Part shown: positions 27,480 through 37,616 of the stretch, in pieces
Position numbering within the stretch: position 1 is the first letter of the stretch
Layout of the letters: each line of letters begins with the position of its first letter
Source of the DNA: Corynebacterium marinum DSM 44953
Lineage (GTDB): Bacteria; Actinomycetota; Actinomycetes; Mycobacteriales; Mycobacteriaceae
Direction of reading: 5' to 3'
DNA length: 64,000 nucleotides
Assembly: GCF_000835165.1 (NCBI RefSeq)
Contig: NZ_CP007790.1
Span: forward strand, 496,001-560,000
The notes under the pieces: model-generated
The model's database searches: none
What the model was told of the DNA's origin: nothing
Seen by the model: only the letters and a program-made list of their open reading frames with translations
Made by a program: the position numbers and the translations under genes

Positions 27480-28706
27480 ACTGAACCCGCAGGTAACTCC
27501 GGAAACCCGAACGCCCACGTCCCCGGCATGCCGGTGGTCGCCGTCATCGGCGACGGCCAGCTGGCCCGCATGATGCAGACCGAGGCCATCGAGCTCGGTC
27601 AGTCGATCCGTCTGCTGGCGGGCGCCCCCGACTCCTCCGCCGCCCAGGTCGCGGCCGATGTGGTGCTCGGCGACTACAAGGATCTCGACGCTCTGCGTGA
27701 GGCCGCCACCGGCGCCGACGTGGTCACCTTCGACCATGAGCACGTCCCCACCGAACACCTGCGCCAGCTCATCAGCGAGGGCGTGAACGTGCAGCCCGGC
27801 CCGGACGCCCTGGTCAACGCGCAGGACAAACTGGTCATGCGTAAGCGCCTGCGGGAGATCGGCGCCCCCGTGCCGCCCTTCGCCGCCATCGAATCCGTGG
27901 AGGACGCCGAGGCCTTCTTCGAGGCCGTCGACGGGGCCGTCTGTCTCAAGGCCCGCCGCGGCGGTTACGACGGCAAGGGGGTGTGGTTCCCCGGCTCCCG
28001 TGCGGAGCTCGGTTCCCTGGTGGAGGAACTGCTCGACGCCGGCACCCCCCTCATGGCGGAGAAGAAGGTCTCCCTCGTGCGCGAACTTTCCGCCATGGTC
28101 GCCCGCCGCCCCTCCGGCCAGGTCAGTCCCTGGCCGGTCGTGGAATCGGTGCAGACGAACGGAATCTGCACCGAAGCCGTCGCCCCCGCACCGGATCTGC
28201 CGGCCGACCTGGCGGAGCGCGCCCGGAACCTGGCGGTGACCGTCGCGGAGGAACTCGGTGTCACCGGCGTCCTGGCCGTGGAGCTCTTCGAGTACCGCGA
28301 CGAGAACGGCCAGCCCACCATCGCCGTCAACGAACTGGCCATGCGCCCGCACAACACCGGCCACTGGACCCAGGCCGGCTGCGTGACCAGCCAGTTCGAG
28401 CAGCACCTGCGGGCGGTTTTGGACTACCCGCTGGGTTCGGTCGAACAGACCGCCCCGGTCACCGTCATGGCCAACGTCCTCGGCGGCGACACGGACCCCG
28501 AGCTGCCCATGGCCCGCCGCATGGCCGACGTCTGGGCGCGCTTTCCCGACGTGAAGATCCACCTCTACGGCAAGACCTGGCGTGCGGGCCGAAAGATCGG
28601 CCACGTCAACCTGGCCGGCGATGAGCTTCCCCGCGTGCGCCGGGAAGCGAACCTGGCCGCCGATTACCTCGTCAACGCCCGCTGGGCCGACGGTTACACC
28701 GCTTAA
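27477..28706 (+). CDS. purK: N5-carboxyaminoimidazole ribonucleotide synthase
   Basis: A 409-residue ATP-grasp enzyme of purine synthesis that makes N5-CAIR from AIR, bicarbonate and ATP. The N-terminal dinucleotide-like GDGQLARMM, the ATP-grasp lysine in CLKARRGGYDGKGVW (about residue 162), and the metal-binding EL-x-MRPHNTGHWT (about residue 285) are clear. The longer N-terminus before GDGQ (about 24 residues) is not conserved. It is followed by purE, six bases after the stop. Confidence 0.95.
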   Translation: MTEPAGNSGNPNAHVPGMPVVAVIGDGQLARMMQTEAIELGQSIRLLAGAPDSSAAQVAADVVLGDYKDLDALREAATGADVVTFDHEHVPTEHLRQLISEGVNVQPGPDALVNAQDKLVMRKRLREIGAPVPPFAAIESVEDAEAFFEAVDGAVCLKARRGGYDGKGVWFPGSRAELGSLVEELLDAGTPLMAEKKVSLVRELSAMVARRPSGQVSPWPVVESVQTNGICTEAVAPAPDLPADLAERARNLAVTVAEELGVTGVLAVELFEYRDENGQPTIAVNELAMRPHNTGHWTQAGCVTSQFEQHLRAVLDYPLGSVEQTAPVTVMANVLGGDTDPELPMARRMADVWARFPDVKIHLYGKTWRAGRKIGHVNLAGDELPRVRREANLAADYLVNARWADGYTA

Positions 28707-28718
28707 AGGAGAATGGAA

Positions 28719-29219
28719 ATGACACCTCTCGTTGGCATCATCATGGGTTCGGATTCGGACTGGCCCACCGTCGCCCCCGCCGCCGAGGCGCTCGCCGAGT
28801 TCGGCGTGCCGCTCGAGGTCGGCGTCATGTCGGCCCACCGCACCCCGGAACGCATGCTCGCCTACGCCAAGTCCGCCCACGAGCGAGGCCTCAAGGTCAT
28901 CATCGCCTGCGCCGGCGGGGCAGCGCACCTGCCGGGGATGGTCGCGGCCGCGACGCCGCTGCCGGTCATCGGCGTGCCGCGCGCGCTGGCCGAACTCGAC
29001 GGCCTGGATTCCCTGCTGTCCATCGTGCAGATGCCGGCCGGCGTGCCTGTCGCTACGGTGTCGATCGGCGGCGCGAAGAACGCCGGCCTGCTGGCCGTGC
29101 GCATCCTCGGGGCAGGGGATCCCTCCCTGACCGGGAAGATGGCCGCCTACCAGCAGAAGATGGCCGCAGAGGTCGAGGCCAAGGACGAGGCCCTGCGCCA
29201 GCGTCTGCTCGAGGGCTAG
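28719..29219 (+). CDS. purE: N5-CAIR mutase
   Basis: A 166-residue class I PurE that moves the carboxylate of N5-CAIR to give CAIR. The motifs [17 protein letters not shown] with its catalytic His (about residue 43) and the [14 protein letters not shown] loop are complete. AAAGGAG at 28706-28712 has a six-base spacer to ATG 28719, so this start is preferred over ATG 28713, which directly abuts it. It forms the purKE operon with the gene before it. Confidence 0.95.
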   Translation: MTPLVGIIMGSDSDWPTVAPAAEALAEFGVPLEVGVMSAHRTPERMLAYAKSAHERGLKVIIACAGGAAHLPGMVAAATPLPVIGVPRALAELDGLDSLLSIVQMPAGVPVATVSIGGAKNAGLLAVRILGAGDPSLTGKMAAYQQKMAAEVEAKDEALRQRLLEG

Positions 29220-29269
29220 TCCGAACAGCCGTCCCCGAGCCGTCTCGCAGAATTTCCTCTAGGAGCCCC

Positions 29270-29740
29270 ATGCCGATCCTGGTTCTCGGTGCCCGCACCC
29301 GGCACGGCCGCCCGAGCCGTGTCCTCGAGGACCGTCTGCGCAAGGCTCTCCCGCTTCTCGACGCCGCCCCCGACCCAGTCCCCGCCCCGATCGTCGTCTC
29401 CGGCCACGGCGAGGCCCGGGCGATGGCGGACTGGCTGGTCGGGCACGGCGTCGACAAGCACGCGATCCTGCAGGAACCCCGCGCCCGCAGCACGAACGAG
29501 AACCTGGAGAACGCCCGGGCCATGCTGCCTGACACGCGGAAGTGGACCGTGGTGACCAGTGACTTCCACGTCTGGCGCACCCGCCTCTGGGCTTGGCACC
29601 TGGGTATCCCCGCCGACGTCGTCGGGGCACGCACCGCCTGGCCCGGCATCGTCGGCGCCGTGTTCCGCGAATGCCTGGCCCTCCCGCATTCCGCGTTGCG
29701 CATCGCCTGGCGCCGCGCGCAGCCGGCTACCCGTGAGTGA
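29270..29740 (+). CDS. DUF218/YdcF-family protein
   Basis: A 156-residue protein of the YdcF/ElyC fold. Conserved pieces are the N-terminal [10 protein letters not shown], the [13 protein letters not shown] segment (about residue 43), [14 protein letters not shown] (about 71), and [12 protein letters not shown] (about 93). No signal peptide or membrane helix is visible, unlike ElyC, so it looks cytosolic. Members bind nucleotide-like ligands; function here is unknown. TAGGAG lies about five bases before the ATG. It overlaps the convergent YbdK-like gene by 14 bases. Confidence 0.82.
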   Translation: MPILVLGARTRHGRPSRVLEDRLRKALPLLDAAPDPVPAPIVVSGHGEARAMADWLVGHGVDKHAILQEPRARSTNENLENARAMLPDTRKWTVVTSDFHVWRTRLWAWHLGIPADVVGARTAWPGIVGAVFRECLALPHSALRIAWRRAQPATRE

Positions 29741-30830
29741 TCTCGTGGGCGGCGGCGACGACGTCGTGCATGTCGAGGCGCCGCCGGAAAGTCTCCCGCT
29801 GGCGCCGCTCGCCGGAACCTGAGCGCAGGATCGACTCGACCGTTGCCGTCACCGCGTCCTCCTCCCCGTACCCGGCCAGCGCGGGGCGGACATGGTCGAG
29901 CAGGCCGGCGACCACCTCGGCGGAGGGGGCGGGGCGTCCGGTGGCTGGGTCGATGAGCTGCCTTTCGACACCGTCCCGGCTCGCCAGCCACGACCACGTG
30001 CGGATCACATCGCCCGGGGTCGCGTCGGGCGCGGTGCCGGTGCGCCACTCGCCGGCGGCGGTGTCCACCAGAGCCCGGATGAGCGCGGCGATCACCGCCG
30101 CGTGCTCCGCCGCCAGGCACACGTCGGCGACCCGCACCTCGACGGTGGGGAAGCGCTCGGAGAGGCGGGCGTCGAAGTAGAGCATGCCGGGGTCCAGGGG
30201 AACCCCGGTCGCCAACAGGGCGGCGCTCAACCGGTCGTAGTTGGCTGCCGTGCCGAAAATCTCCGTGGGGCCCGCGGTCGGCCACCGGTTCCACAGCTGG
30301 TAACGGAAGGAGGCGAAGCCCGTGTCCACGCCGCCCCAGAACGGGGAGTTCGCGCTGAGCGCCAGGATCACGGGCAGCCAACCGCGGATCCGGTCGATGA
30401 CAGCCACCCCTTCGTCGCGGGAGCGGACCTCCACATGAACGTGGAAACCGCAGGTGAGCTGCTCAACCGCGGTGATCCCGAAACTGTCCCGGATCTGCCG
30501 GAAACGTGGCGTGGGGACCAGGTGGGGGATGAGGGCGCCCGGGGCGGTGGGCAAAGCCACCACCCGGGCGCCCGCCTCGGCGGCCGCTTCCCCCGCCAGA
30601 GAGCGGCCGGTCCGGATGGCCGCCAGCTGGCCGGCGAGGGTGGTTTGCGGCGGAGACACCACCTCGACCTGCTCCTGCTTCAACTCGCGGGTGATCTGGT
30701 GCGCGCCGGACGCCCTGGGTCGAGCAAGCTCGACCACCTGCTCCGCCACGGCCGCCGGCTGCAGTGTATCTGCGTGGATGAGGAGCAGTTCCTCCTCGAC
30801 CCCGAACTGGCGCACCCTCACCGGGTGCAC
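29727..30830 (-). CDS. Glutamate-cysteine ligase-like carboxylate-amine ligase (YbdK family)
   Basis: A 367-residue enzyme of the GCS2/YbdK family, with weak glutamate-cysteine ligase activity in some members. GVEEELLLI at residues 10-18 provides acidic metal ligands, with CGFHVHVEV (about residue 126) and [11 protein letters not shown] (about 173) as further family marks. The true substrate is unknown; mycothiol, rather than glutathione, is the usual thiol of this order, so a glutathione role is unlikely. It is convergent with and overlaps the DUF218 gene by 14 bases. Confidence 0.82.
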   Translation of the reverse strand: MHPVRVRQFGVEEELLLIHADTLQPAAVAEQVVELARPRASGAHQITRELKQEQVEVVSPPQTTLAGQLAAIRTGRSLAGEAAAEAGARVVALPTAPGALIPHLVPTPRFRQIRDSFGITAVEQLTCGFHVHVEVRSRDEGVAVIDRIRGWLPVILALSANSPFWGGVDTGFASFRYQLWNRWPTAGPTEIFGTAANYDRLSAALLATGVPLDPGMLYFDARLSERFPTVEVRVADVCLAAEHAAVIAALIRALVDTAAGEWRTGTAPDATPGDVIRTWSWLASRDGVERQLIDPATGRPAPSAEVVAGLLDHVRPALAGYGEEDAVTATVESILRSGSGERRQRETFRRRLDMHDVVAAAHEITHG

Positions 30831-30966
30831 CCGAACCCGCCGCGTAGCTCAGCTTCAGCGGGCGGAGTCGTGGTGAAAGGCTGCGGAGGCATGGGCTTTT
30901 CCTTGGGCGGGAGCTTCTGTGTAGTCCACAGGATAGTTCCTCCTGCCCCGGAATTGGGCTGATCAC

Positions 30967-31641
30967 CTAAAGATTTGCGGACCAGGTGAGCGGGGTGTTG
31001 AAAAAACCGCCCTTGTAGACGATCTGGTACTCGCCCGAGGTGCCGTCGGAGTCGAAGCAGACGGTGCCGTCGGTGGTTCCGCCGGGATTGAGCTCGGCGA
31101 TCTCGAGGTTCTTGATGTCCAGGCCGGTGAAGGTTGTGTTGGAGACGACCCCGTTCGGCTTCTCCAGTTCGAAGTCGAACTGGTTGAAGCTCTTCTTGGA
31201 GTTGGCGTTGTTCGTCAGCGCCACATCCGTGCAGATGTAGGTGCCCAGCACGTCGGAGGCGAAGCGGGCGTTGCCCACGGTGACGTTCATGCCACCGGTT
31301 TCGCCGGCCTCGCCGATCATCAACGCGCCGGGCTGCTCCTCCGCGGGGGAGGCTTCCTCTGCGGGGGCTGCCGCCGGGACAGCCTCCGCGTCGTTGGCCT
31401 CCACCGCTTCGACGGCCTCCGCCGCCTCGGCCGATTCGACTACCGTGTCGTCGGCCGCGGTGGTGGCTTCGTCCTCCGAATCGCCGCCGCCGATGTTGGC
31501 GAAGAGCACCAGCACGGCGCCGATGCCGATGATCCAGGGCCACTTCTTCTTCTTTTTCTGCTCGGGCTCGGGGGCCGGGGCGTAGGCCTGGTTGAAAGGC
31601 TGGCCCTGGATGTGGGGCTGGTTGGGGTCGGGGTTGGTCAT
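30967..31641 (-). CDS. Membrane-anchored DUF4352-like protein
   Basis: A 224-residue protein: a short Pro/Gln-rich cytosolic tail ending in a run of lysines, one transmembrane helix (WPWIIGIGAVLVLFANIGG, about residues 34-52), an acidic Ala/Glu-rich linker (about 55-115), and an immunoglobulin-like DUF4352-type domain (about 120-224) with YICTDVALTNN and two cysteines. It is probably displayed outside the membrane. The ATG at 31641 is preceded by AGGAG; a longer ORF start upstream has no ribosome site. Function unknown. Confidence 0.75.
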   Translation of the reverse strand: MTNPDPNQPHIQGQPFNQAYAPAPEPEQKKKKKWPWIIGIGAVLVLFANIGGGDSEDEATTAADDTVVESAEAAEAVEAVEANDAEAVPAAAPAEEASPAEEQPGALMIGEAGETGGMNVTVGNARFASDVLGTYICTDVALTNNANSKKSFNQFDFELEKPNGVVSNTTFTGLDIKNLEIAELNPGGTTDGTVCFDSDGTSGEYQIVYKGGFFNTPLTWSANL

Positions 31642-31778
31642 GGGAGTGCTCCTGGTGTGGCGGGGGATGGGGTCCCGGGGGCGATGCGCCCCGGAACTTT
31701 CTGCGACAAGGAACAAGCTATCCCGGGCCTCCGACACGGGACCTCCGGCGCTGACTCATGTGTTCGATCGCGGGAGCG

Positions 31779-31991
31779 TCAACCCCGTCGCCACGCCCAC
31801 CAGGTGAGTCCGACCAGTAGCGCCGCCAGTACCCCGGGCCACAGGGCGGGGGCAGGCGAGAAGACATTGAGCACCGCCTGCGCGAGGGCGAGGAATGCGA
31901 AGAAACCCAGGAACCCGACCAGCGTCTCGTGCTGGAGCTTCCGGCGGCGGCGCCGGCCGGGGTCCGGCTCCGGGCCGGGGGCCGGAGTCAC
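31779..31991 (-). CDS. Small membrane protein linked to the sugar importer
   Basis: A 70-residue protein with an Arg-rich N-terminus (RRRRRK, residues 13-18) and two hydrophobic segments (about 26-44 and 48-66), so both ends should be cytosolic. The GTG at 31991 lies only four bases after the stop of the upstream permease gene, which implies translational coupling and a link to the ABC importer. C. glutamicum also has a small membrane protein in its trehalose-importer locus, but at a different position as I recall it. No function can be assigned. Confidence 0.65.
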   Translation of the reverse strand: MTPAPGPEPDPGRRRRRKLQHETLVGFLGFFAFLALAQAVLNVFSPAPALWPGVLAALLVGLTWWAWRRG

Positions 31992-31995
31992 CGGC

Positions 31996-32823
31996 TCACG
32001 CCTTCACGCCGCCGGCGGTCAGCCCGGAGACGATGCGACGCTGGAAGATGAGCACCATGATGATCAGCGGCACGGTGACCAGGGCGCCGGCGGCCATGAT
32101 GGAGGCGTAGGGGTACTCGAACGCGCTCGGCCCCGAGAAGCGGGCGATGGCGACGGTGACCGGCTCGGTGGCGGTGGTGGAGAGCTGGCGGGCGAGCATG
32201 AATTCGTTCCACGTGGCGATGAACGCGAGGATCGCGGTGGTGAACAGCGCCGGCGCGGCCAGGGGGAGCAGGACGAGGCGGAAGGCCTGTCCGCGTGACG
32301 CGCCGTCGACACGCGCCGCCTCCTCGAGCTCCCACGGCAGCTGCCGGAAGAAGGACACCAGCGTGTAGATGGTCAACGGCAGGGCGAAGGAGATGTTGGG
32401 GATGATCATCGCCCGGTAGGTGCCGATCCAGCCGAGGTCGCCGAAGAGCTGGAACAGGGGGGTGACCAACGCAATGCCGGGGAACATGGAGGCCGCGAGG
32501 ATGATGCCGGTGACCAGGCCCTTGCCGGGGAAATCGAGACGCGCCAGAGCGTAGGCGGTGAACACACCGACGACGACGGCCAGAGAGGTCGTCGCCACGG
32601 AGATGAGCAGCGAGTTACCGATCGCGCCCAGGAAGTCGTTGCCCTTCCCGGTGGCCAGCGCATCCTGGAAGTTCTCCAGGGTGACGTTCGTGGGCCAGGG
32701 GGTGGTGTCGAAGGTGTGGGCCTTGTCCCGCAGCGCGACGACGACCATCCAGTAGAAGGGTGCGAGCCCCCAGAACATGATGAACAGCACTCCCACGTAG
32801 TGCCAGAGCGCGGCCCGTTTCAT
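31996..32823 (-). CDS. tusG: ABC sugar importer permease (TusG-like)
   Basis: A 275-residue MalG-type permease with six predicted transmembrane helices. The cytoplasmic EAA loop reads EEAARVDGASRGQAFRLVLLPLAAPAL (about residues 188-214; key residues EAARVDGAS), which docks the ATPase. The ATG at 32823 overlaps the upstream permease stop (ATGA). With the binding protein, MalF-type permease and ATPase it forms a carbohydrate importer. By gene order and similarity to C. glutamicum it is probably the trehalose system used for envelope trehalose recycling. Specificity is inferred. Confidence 0.85.
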   Translation of the reverse strand: MKRAALWHYVGVLFIMFWGLAPFYWMVVVALRDKAHTFDTTPWPTNVTLENFQDALATGKGNDFLGAIGNSLLISVATTSLAVVVGVFTAYALARLDFPGKGLVTGIILAASMFPGIALVTPLFQLFGDLGWIGTYRAMIIPNISFALPLTIYTLVSFFRQLPWELEEAARVDGASRGQAFRLVLLPLAAPALFTTAILAFIATWNEFMLARQLSTTATEPVTVAIARFSGPSAFEYPYASIMAAGALVTVPLIIMVLIFQRRIVSGLTAGGVKA

Positions 32824-33830
32824 GCCGCCACCTCCTTCTTTTCTTCCTGTGCTTCTCGACGCCGCCTCGTTCCAGGCACCTTCCTCGACTTCACACCCCG
32901 TTGGCCGGACACGTCCGCGCCGAGGAAGCGGATCATGATGAATGCGACCGCGAAGATGAGCAGGAAGATCAGGGTGGACAGGGCGGATGCGGAATTGAAG
33001 TTGTTCTGGCGCATATCCTCGACCACCAGCTGGGAGATGGTGGCGGTGGGGGAGTTGGAGGAAGCGGAGATCATGATGACGGGCAGGTCGTACATCCGCA
33101 GCGCGTCCAGAGTGCGGAACAGCACGGCGACCATGAGGGCGGGTTTGACCAGGGGAATGGTGATCAACCAGAACTGCTGCCAGCGGGAGGCGCCGTCGAC
33201 GCGCGCGGCCTCGTAGACGTCCTTGGGGATCATCTGCAGGCCCGCGAGGATGAGCAGCGCCATGAAGGGGGCGGTCTTCCATACGTCGGCGACGATGACG
33301 GCGGAGCGCGCCGCCCAGGGGTCGGTTGTCCAGCTGACGTCGAGATCGAACAGGGAGTTGACGATGCCGCGGTCGGCGAAGATGAACTGCCAGAGCTTCG
33401 CGGTCACGGCCGTCGGGATCGCCCACGGGATGAGCACGGCTGCGCGGACCAGGGCGCGGCCGCGGAACTCGCGGTTCATGATCAGCGCCATGATCATGCC
33501 GAGGATTGTCTCCAGGGCGACGGTGACCACAGTGAAGAACAAGGTGATGCGCACCGACGGCCAGAAGTCGGTGGCCAGCACTCCCGGCGGACAGGTGCTG
33601 ACGACGCCAGAGGGCGACATACAGCGATTGGTCAGCCAGTACAGGTAGTTGTCGAAACCAGCGAAACCGCCCTCGACGAACAGTCCCGTGGCGGGGTCGA
33701 GCCCCTTGTCGGCCTGGAATGACAGGAAGATCGCGCGCAGGATCGGGTAGCCGATGACCACGGCCAGGACGACCAGTGCGGGGGCGATCAGCCAGGCCGC
33801 GGACCGGGCCTGACTGCCACTTTTCTGCAT
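32820..33830 (-). CDS. tusF: ABC sugar importer permease (TusF-like)
   Basis: A 336-residue MalF-type permease with about six membrane helices, a periplasmic loop after helix 1 with several cysteines (residues about 65-80), and the EAA loop EAARVDGASRWQQFW (about residue 214). The C-terminus is a highly charged tail (RRRREAQEEKKE). AAGGAGC precedes the ATG at 33830; an ORF extension upstream is not supported. Its stop overlaps the next permease start by four bases. Confidence 0.85.
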   Translation of the reverse strand: MQKSGSQARSAAWLIAPALVVLAVVIGYPILRAIFLSFQADKGLDPATGLFVEGGFAGFDNYLYWLTNRCMSPSGVVSTCPPGVLATDFWPSVRITLFFTVVTVALETILGMIMALIMNREFRGRALVRAAVLIPWAIPTAVTAKLWQFIFADRGIVNSLFDLDVSWTTDPWAARSAVIVADVWKTAPFMALLILAGLQMIPKDVYEAARVDGASRWQQFWLITIPLVKPALMVAVLFRTLDALRMYDLPVIMISASSNSPTATISQLVVEDMRQNNFNSASALSTLIFLLIFAVAFIMIRFLGADVSGQRGVKSRKVPGTRRRREAQEEKKEVAA

Positions 33831-33874
33831 GTGCTGCTCCTTCGGGAAGGGTGGTGGCACCCACGAAACCACAG

Positions 33875-33900
33875 AAAACCTGCCCGAGGGGGCAGGTTTT
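33875..33900 (-). terminator. Hairpin between the binding-protein gene and the permeases
   Basis: AAAACCTGCCC (33875-33885) pairs with GGGCAGGTTTT (33890-33900) around a four-base loop. It sits inside the operon, so it may attenuate transcription or protect the upstream mRNA to raise binding-protein levels over permeases. Confidence 0.65.
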
Positions 33901-33922
33901 CGGCGGGAGTTGTCTCCGGAAC

Positions 33923-35242
33923 TTAGTTGGAGGCGTTCTCGATGGCCGCCTTCATGTCCGCGGTGGCGTCGTCGACGGACTTGCCGTCGGTCAGCGCCGC
34001 ATAGGCGTTGTCCTGGATGGCCTTGGAGATGGCCGGGTAGAACGGGGACACCGGGCGGGGCGCCGCGTTCTCCAGGGAGGTCTTCAGTGCCGGCAGGTAC
34101 GGGTACTGCTCGACCAGGGACTCATCGTCGTAGATGGAGGCCAGCACCGGCGGGAAAGACTGCTCGGCGAAGGAGGTCTGGTTCTCCTCGTTGATGATGA
34201 ACTCGATGAAGTCGCGCGCGGTGGCCTTGTTCTCCGAGTTCACGTTGATGCCGTTGTTGTAGCCGCCCAGGGTGGACACGCCGACGCCGTCCTCGCCGAC
34301 CAGCGGCTGGACCTCGAAGTTTCCGGCGACCTCGGAGGTCTCGCCCTCGGCGTTGGTGAACATGTACGGCCAGTTGATGGCGTAGGCGGTGTCGCCCTCG
34401 ACGAACGCGAGGTTGGTCTCCTCCTCGGTGGCGGAGGTCGAGGCGGACGCGATGGTGCCGTTCTCGTATCCGTCGACCAGGGCCTGCAGTCCCGCCTTGG
34501 CCTCGTCGGAGTCGACGGTGACGTTGCCGTCGGAGTCCAGGACGGAACCGCCCCAGCCTTCCATGAAGCCGACGGTGTTGACGGTCAGGCCCTCGTACTG
34601 CTTGAGCTGCAGGGTGAGGCAGTCCACGCCGGCCGCTTCGGCATCCGAGCAGGATGCCTCGAGGTCGGCCCAGTTCTCGGGGGCCTCGGGGATGATCTCG
34701 GTGTTGCGGTAGAGCAGCTGGCCGTTGGTGTTCTGCGGCAGTGCGTAGAGGGTGCCGTTGTAGGTGGCGGAGTCGACGGTCGCTTCCAGCAGGCCGGAGG
34801 TGTCCACCTCCAGGGAGTCCTCCAGCGGCGCGAGCCACTGGTTCGCGGCGAAGTCGGCGGTCCAGATGACGTCCAGGGCCATGACGTCGTAATCTGCGTT
34901 GCCGGCCTGCAGGGACTGGACGAGGGTCTCGCGCTGCGCGTCGGCCTCGCCGGCGAGCTCGCGGAGGGTGACCTCCTCGTCGGGGTTCTCGGCGTTCCAC
35001 TTCTCGATGACCGGGATGATCTTGTCCGTGTCGTTTTTACCCATGGCGAAGGTGATCGGTCCGCGGCCTTCTTCACCGTCGGCGTCGGTGGCGCGGGTTT
35101 CAGTGGCAGTCTGGGTGGCGGCCGCGGTGGTGTCGTCGCCGTTGTCGCCGCTGTCGGCGCAACCGGCGAGGGCCACCGTGCTGATGATCGCTACTGCGGC
35201 GAGGGAACGTGCCGGCTTGCGCTTGAAGAGGGAGGCGTTCAT
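33923..35242 (-). CDS. tusE: Sugar-binding lipoprotein of the ABC importer (TusE-like)
   Basis: A 439-residue extracellular solute-binding protein. The signal peptide carries a lipobox LAGC with lipidation at Cys28, then an acidic linker (DSGDNGDDTTAAATQT). The mature part is the type 1 sugar-binding fold with the ALPQNTNGQLLYRN segment and GGYNNGINVNS. It delivers a sugar, probably trehalose by synteny, to the permeases encoded next. AAAGG precedes the ATG. The promoter region has a palindrome around a TACATT box. Confidence 0.87.
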   Translation of the reverse strand: MNASLFKRKPARSLAAVAIISTVALAGCADSGDNGDDTTAAATQTATETRATDADGEEGRGPITFAMGKNDTDKIIPVIEKWNAENPDEEVTLRELAGEADAQRETLVQSLQAGNADYDVMALDVIWTADFAANQWLAPLEDSLEVDTSGLLEATVDSATYNGTLYALPQNTNGQLLYRNTEIIPEAPENWADLEASCSDAEAAGVDCLTLQLKQYEGLTVNTVGFMEGWGGSVLDSDGNVTVDSDEAKAGLQALVDGYENGTIASASTSATEEETNLAFVEGDTAYAINWPYMFTNAEGETSEVAGNFEVQPLVGEDGVGVSTLGGYNNGINVNSENKATARDFIEFIINEENQTSFAEQSFPPVLASIYDDESLVEQYPYLPALKTSLENAAPRPVSPFYPAISKAIQDNAYAALTDGKSVDDATADMKAAIENASN

Positions 35243-35266
35243 GGGAGGTCACCTTTCAGAAGTTTG

Positions 35267-35286
35267 GTCACTTCAAATGTAGTGAC
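35267..35286 (-). promoter_or_regulatory. Palindrome around the tusE -10 box
   Basis: GTCACT (35267-35272) and AGTGAC (35281-35286) flank eight bases. Read on the minus strand, TACATT (35277-35282) falls in the centre and fits a -10 box about 35 bases before ATG 35242. A protein bound here would block initiation. Confidence 0.45.
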
Positions 35287-35344
35287 GCAGGTAACCCTCC
35301 ACATGCGGAATATTGCGGATCACCCCATGCCGGGGGTGGGCCCC

Positions 35345-36352
<1,008 letters not shown>

Positions 36353-36393
36353 GACCAAAAGGTATCACTCCCCGGTTCACAACGGCCGGGCCT

Positions 36394-37047
36394 TCACAGG
36401 CGCACGGTCACCTTCTCCGCCTTCGCGATGGCGTCGAGACGTCCCGCATCCACCAGGCCCGACACCACCACAGCCGAACCGCCGGCGGACAGTGGTTCGA
36501 GCACCGCCCTGACCAGGCCCTCGGCGGTGGTCCAGCCGGTGGAGAGGACGCGCTCCGGTGGTGCGGAGGTGGCCACGACGTCGACGAGCGCCGGTGCCGG
36601 GCCGTAGAACTGGTCGCCGTAGAAGCGGACGGTCGGGCCGAAGTCGATTGCTCCGCCGGGCAGGGATCCGCCTGTCTCGACGACGCCGCGGCCGAAGGGG
36701 TCGTCGGTGACCAGGACCACGTCGGCGCTCCAGTTCTCCCAGTTCGCGTAGGACGAGGGGGAGGTGAACACCACGTCCGCGTCCTCCTCCGGTCCGAGAC
36801 TCCACCGGACATCCGCCGCAAGTGCCCCGAGGACGATGGCCGCTGCCTGCCAGCTCACCGGCAGATCCAGCACGATGGCGGACCCGGACTCCAGGTCGAG
36901 TTCCTCCAGCAGCATGTTGCCGACCTTCGCGGCCCAGTTGTCCAGTGTCTGGGCCGAAAAATCGAGCCGCGCGCCCGTCGTCTCGTTGTAGACGGTCAGG
37001 CGCGGCGCGGCGGGGTCCGTGGTGAGCAGATGTGCGAGGAGCTCCAT
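36394..37047 (-). CDS. TIGR03089 family protein
   Basis: A 217-residue protein conserved in actinobacteria. It begins like the N-terminal part of AMP-forming acyl-CoA synthetases (LTVYNETTGARLDFSAQTLDNWAAK), then has a degenerate nucleotide-binding region and no P-loop-like TSGTTG motif. It is thus probably a truncated, non-catalytic relative. TACCAT (minus strand, 37056-37061) ends eight bases before ATG 37047, so it is a candidate leaderless gene. A longer in-frame ORF upstream (to 37236) lacks similarity. It lies 41 bases upstream of tusK. Confidence 0.75.
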   Translation of the reverse strand: MELLAHLLTTDPAAPRLTVYNETTGARLDFSAQTLDNWAAKVGNMLLEELDLESGSAIVLDLPVSWQAAAIVLGALAADVRWSLGPEEDADVVFTSPSSYANWENWSADVVLVTDDPFGRGVVETGGSLPGGAIDFGPTVRFYGDQFYGPAPALVDVVATSAPPERVLSTGWTTAEGLVRAVLEPLSAGGSAVVVSGLVDAGRLDAIAKAEKVTVRL

Positions 37048-37234
37048 GCCGCCCCATGGTAGGCAGATCCGGTGTGGTGCGCCGGGGACGCCGCTTCTGC
37101 GGCCGTTCATGTCAGGCCTTTCCGGGGGTACGCGGCGGTGTTGGTGGCCTGGGCCGGGGAACTCCGGGAGGATGGGCGGGCATGGGAACAGCGCCACCGG
37201 GCAGCTCTTCCGCAACTCCTGAAAGGACCCCGTC

Positions 37235-37588
37235 ATGCAGCCGACCTCCGACCACCCCTACGCGATGGCCAAGCGTGCCGGAGACTTCATCTTCGTCTCC
37301 GGTGCCCTGTCCGTGGACGGGGAGTACCAGCCTGTCACCGGACGCCGGGAGGCCCTCGCGGCGGCGCTCGAGCGGATGACGGAGCGACTGGCCTCCGAGG
37401 GCGGGACTCTTGATCAACTGGTGAAGCTGACCTACTTCGTCACCGACATCACCCTGCGGGAGGAAGCCAACGAGCAGTTCCGGGAGCACTTCGCGCAGGC
37501 GCGGCCGGCGCGCACCTTCCTCGAGGCGTCCCGACTGCCCTACGGGGCGAGCGTGGAGATCGACGCGATCGCGTACGTGGGTGAGTAG
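37235..37588 (+). CDS. RidA/YjgF-family protein
   Basis: A 117-residue cytosolic protein that may hydrolyse reactive enamine/imine intermediates, which is the known RidA activity. The family's FIFVSGALSVDG (about residue 18), VKLTYFVTDI (about 64) and RPARTFLEASRLPYGASVEIDAIA (key Arg, Glu and Ile residues) are present. RidA proper needs a conserved Arg near residue 105 in the R-T-x-V pattern; here the segment reads RTFLEA with LPYGASVEID. AAAGGA precedes the ATG. It is the only plus-strand gene between two minus-strand blocks. Confidence 0.85.
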   Translation: MQPTSDHPYAMAKRAGDFIFVSGALSVDGEYQPVTGRREALAAALERMTERLASEGGTLDQLVKLTYFVTDITLREEANEQFREHFAQARPARTFLEASRLPYGASVEIDAIAYVGE

Positions 37589-37594
37589 GGCAGC

Positions 37595-37616
37595 GGTCTA
37601 GTTCAGGTCTAGTTCA
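37595..37616. repeat. 11-base tandem duplication at the LCP gene's 3' end
   Basis: GGTCTAGTTCA occurs twice without a gap (37595-37605 and 37606-37616). The second copy contains the stop codon of the minus-strand LCP gene, so the duplication adds a second in-line TAG outside the coding region. Confidence 0.8.

Noticed and set aside
29216..29689. Minus-strand ORF over the DUF218 gene
   Set aside because: The plus-strand gene shows clear YdcF-type motifs; the antisense frame has none.
31996..33864. A 622-residue ORF that could be read as a fused permease
   Set aside because: Its 5' half lies over tusF in another frame and has Arg/Pro-rich nonsense composition. tusG begins at 32823 with an ATGA overlap.
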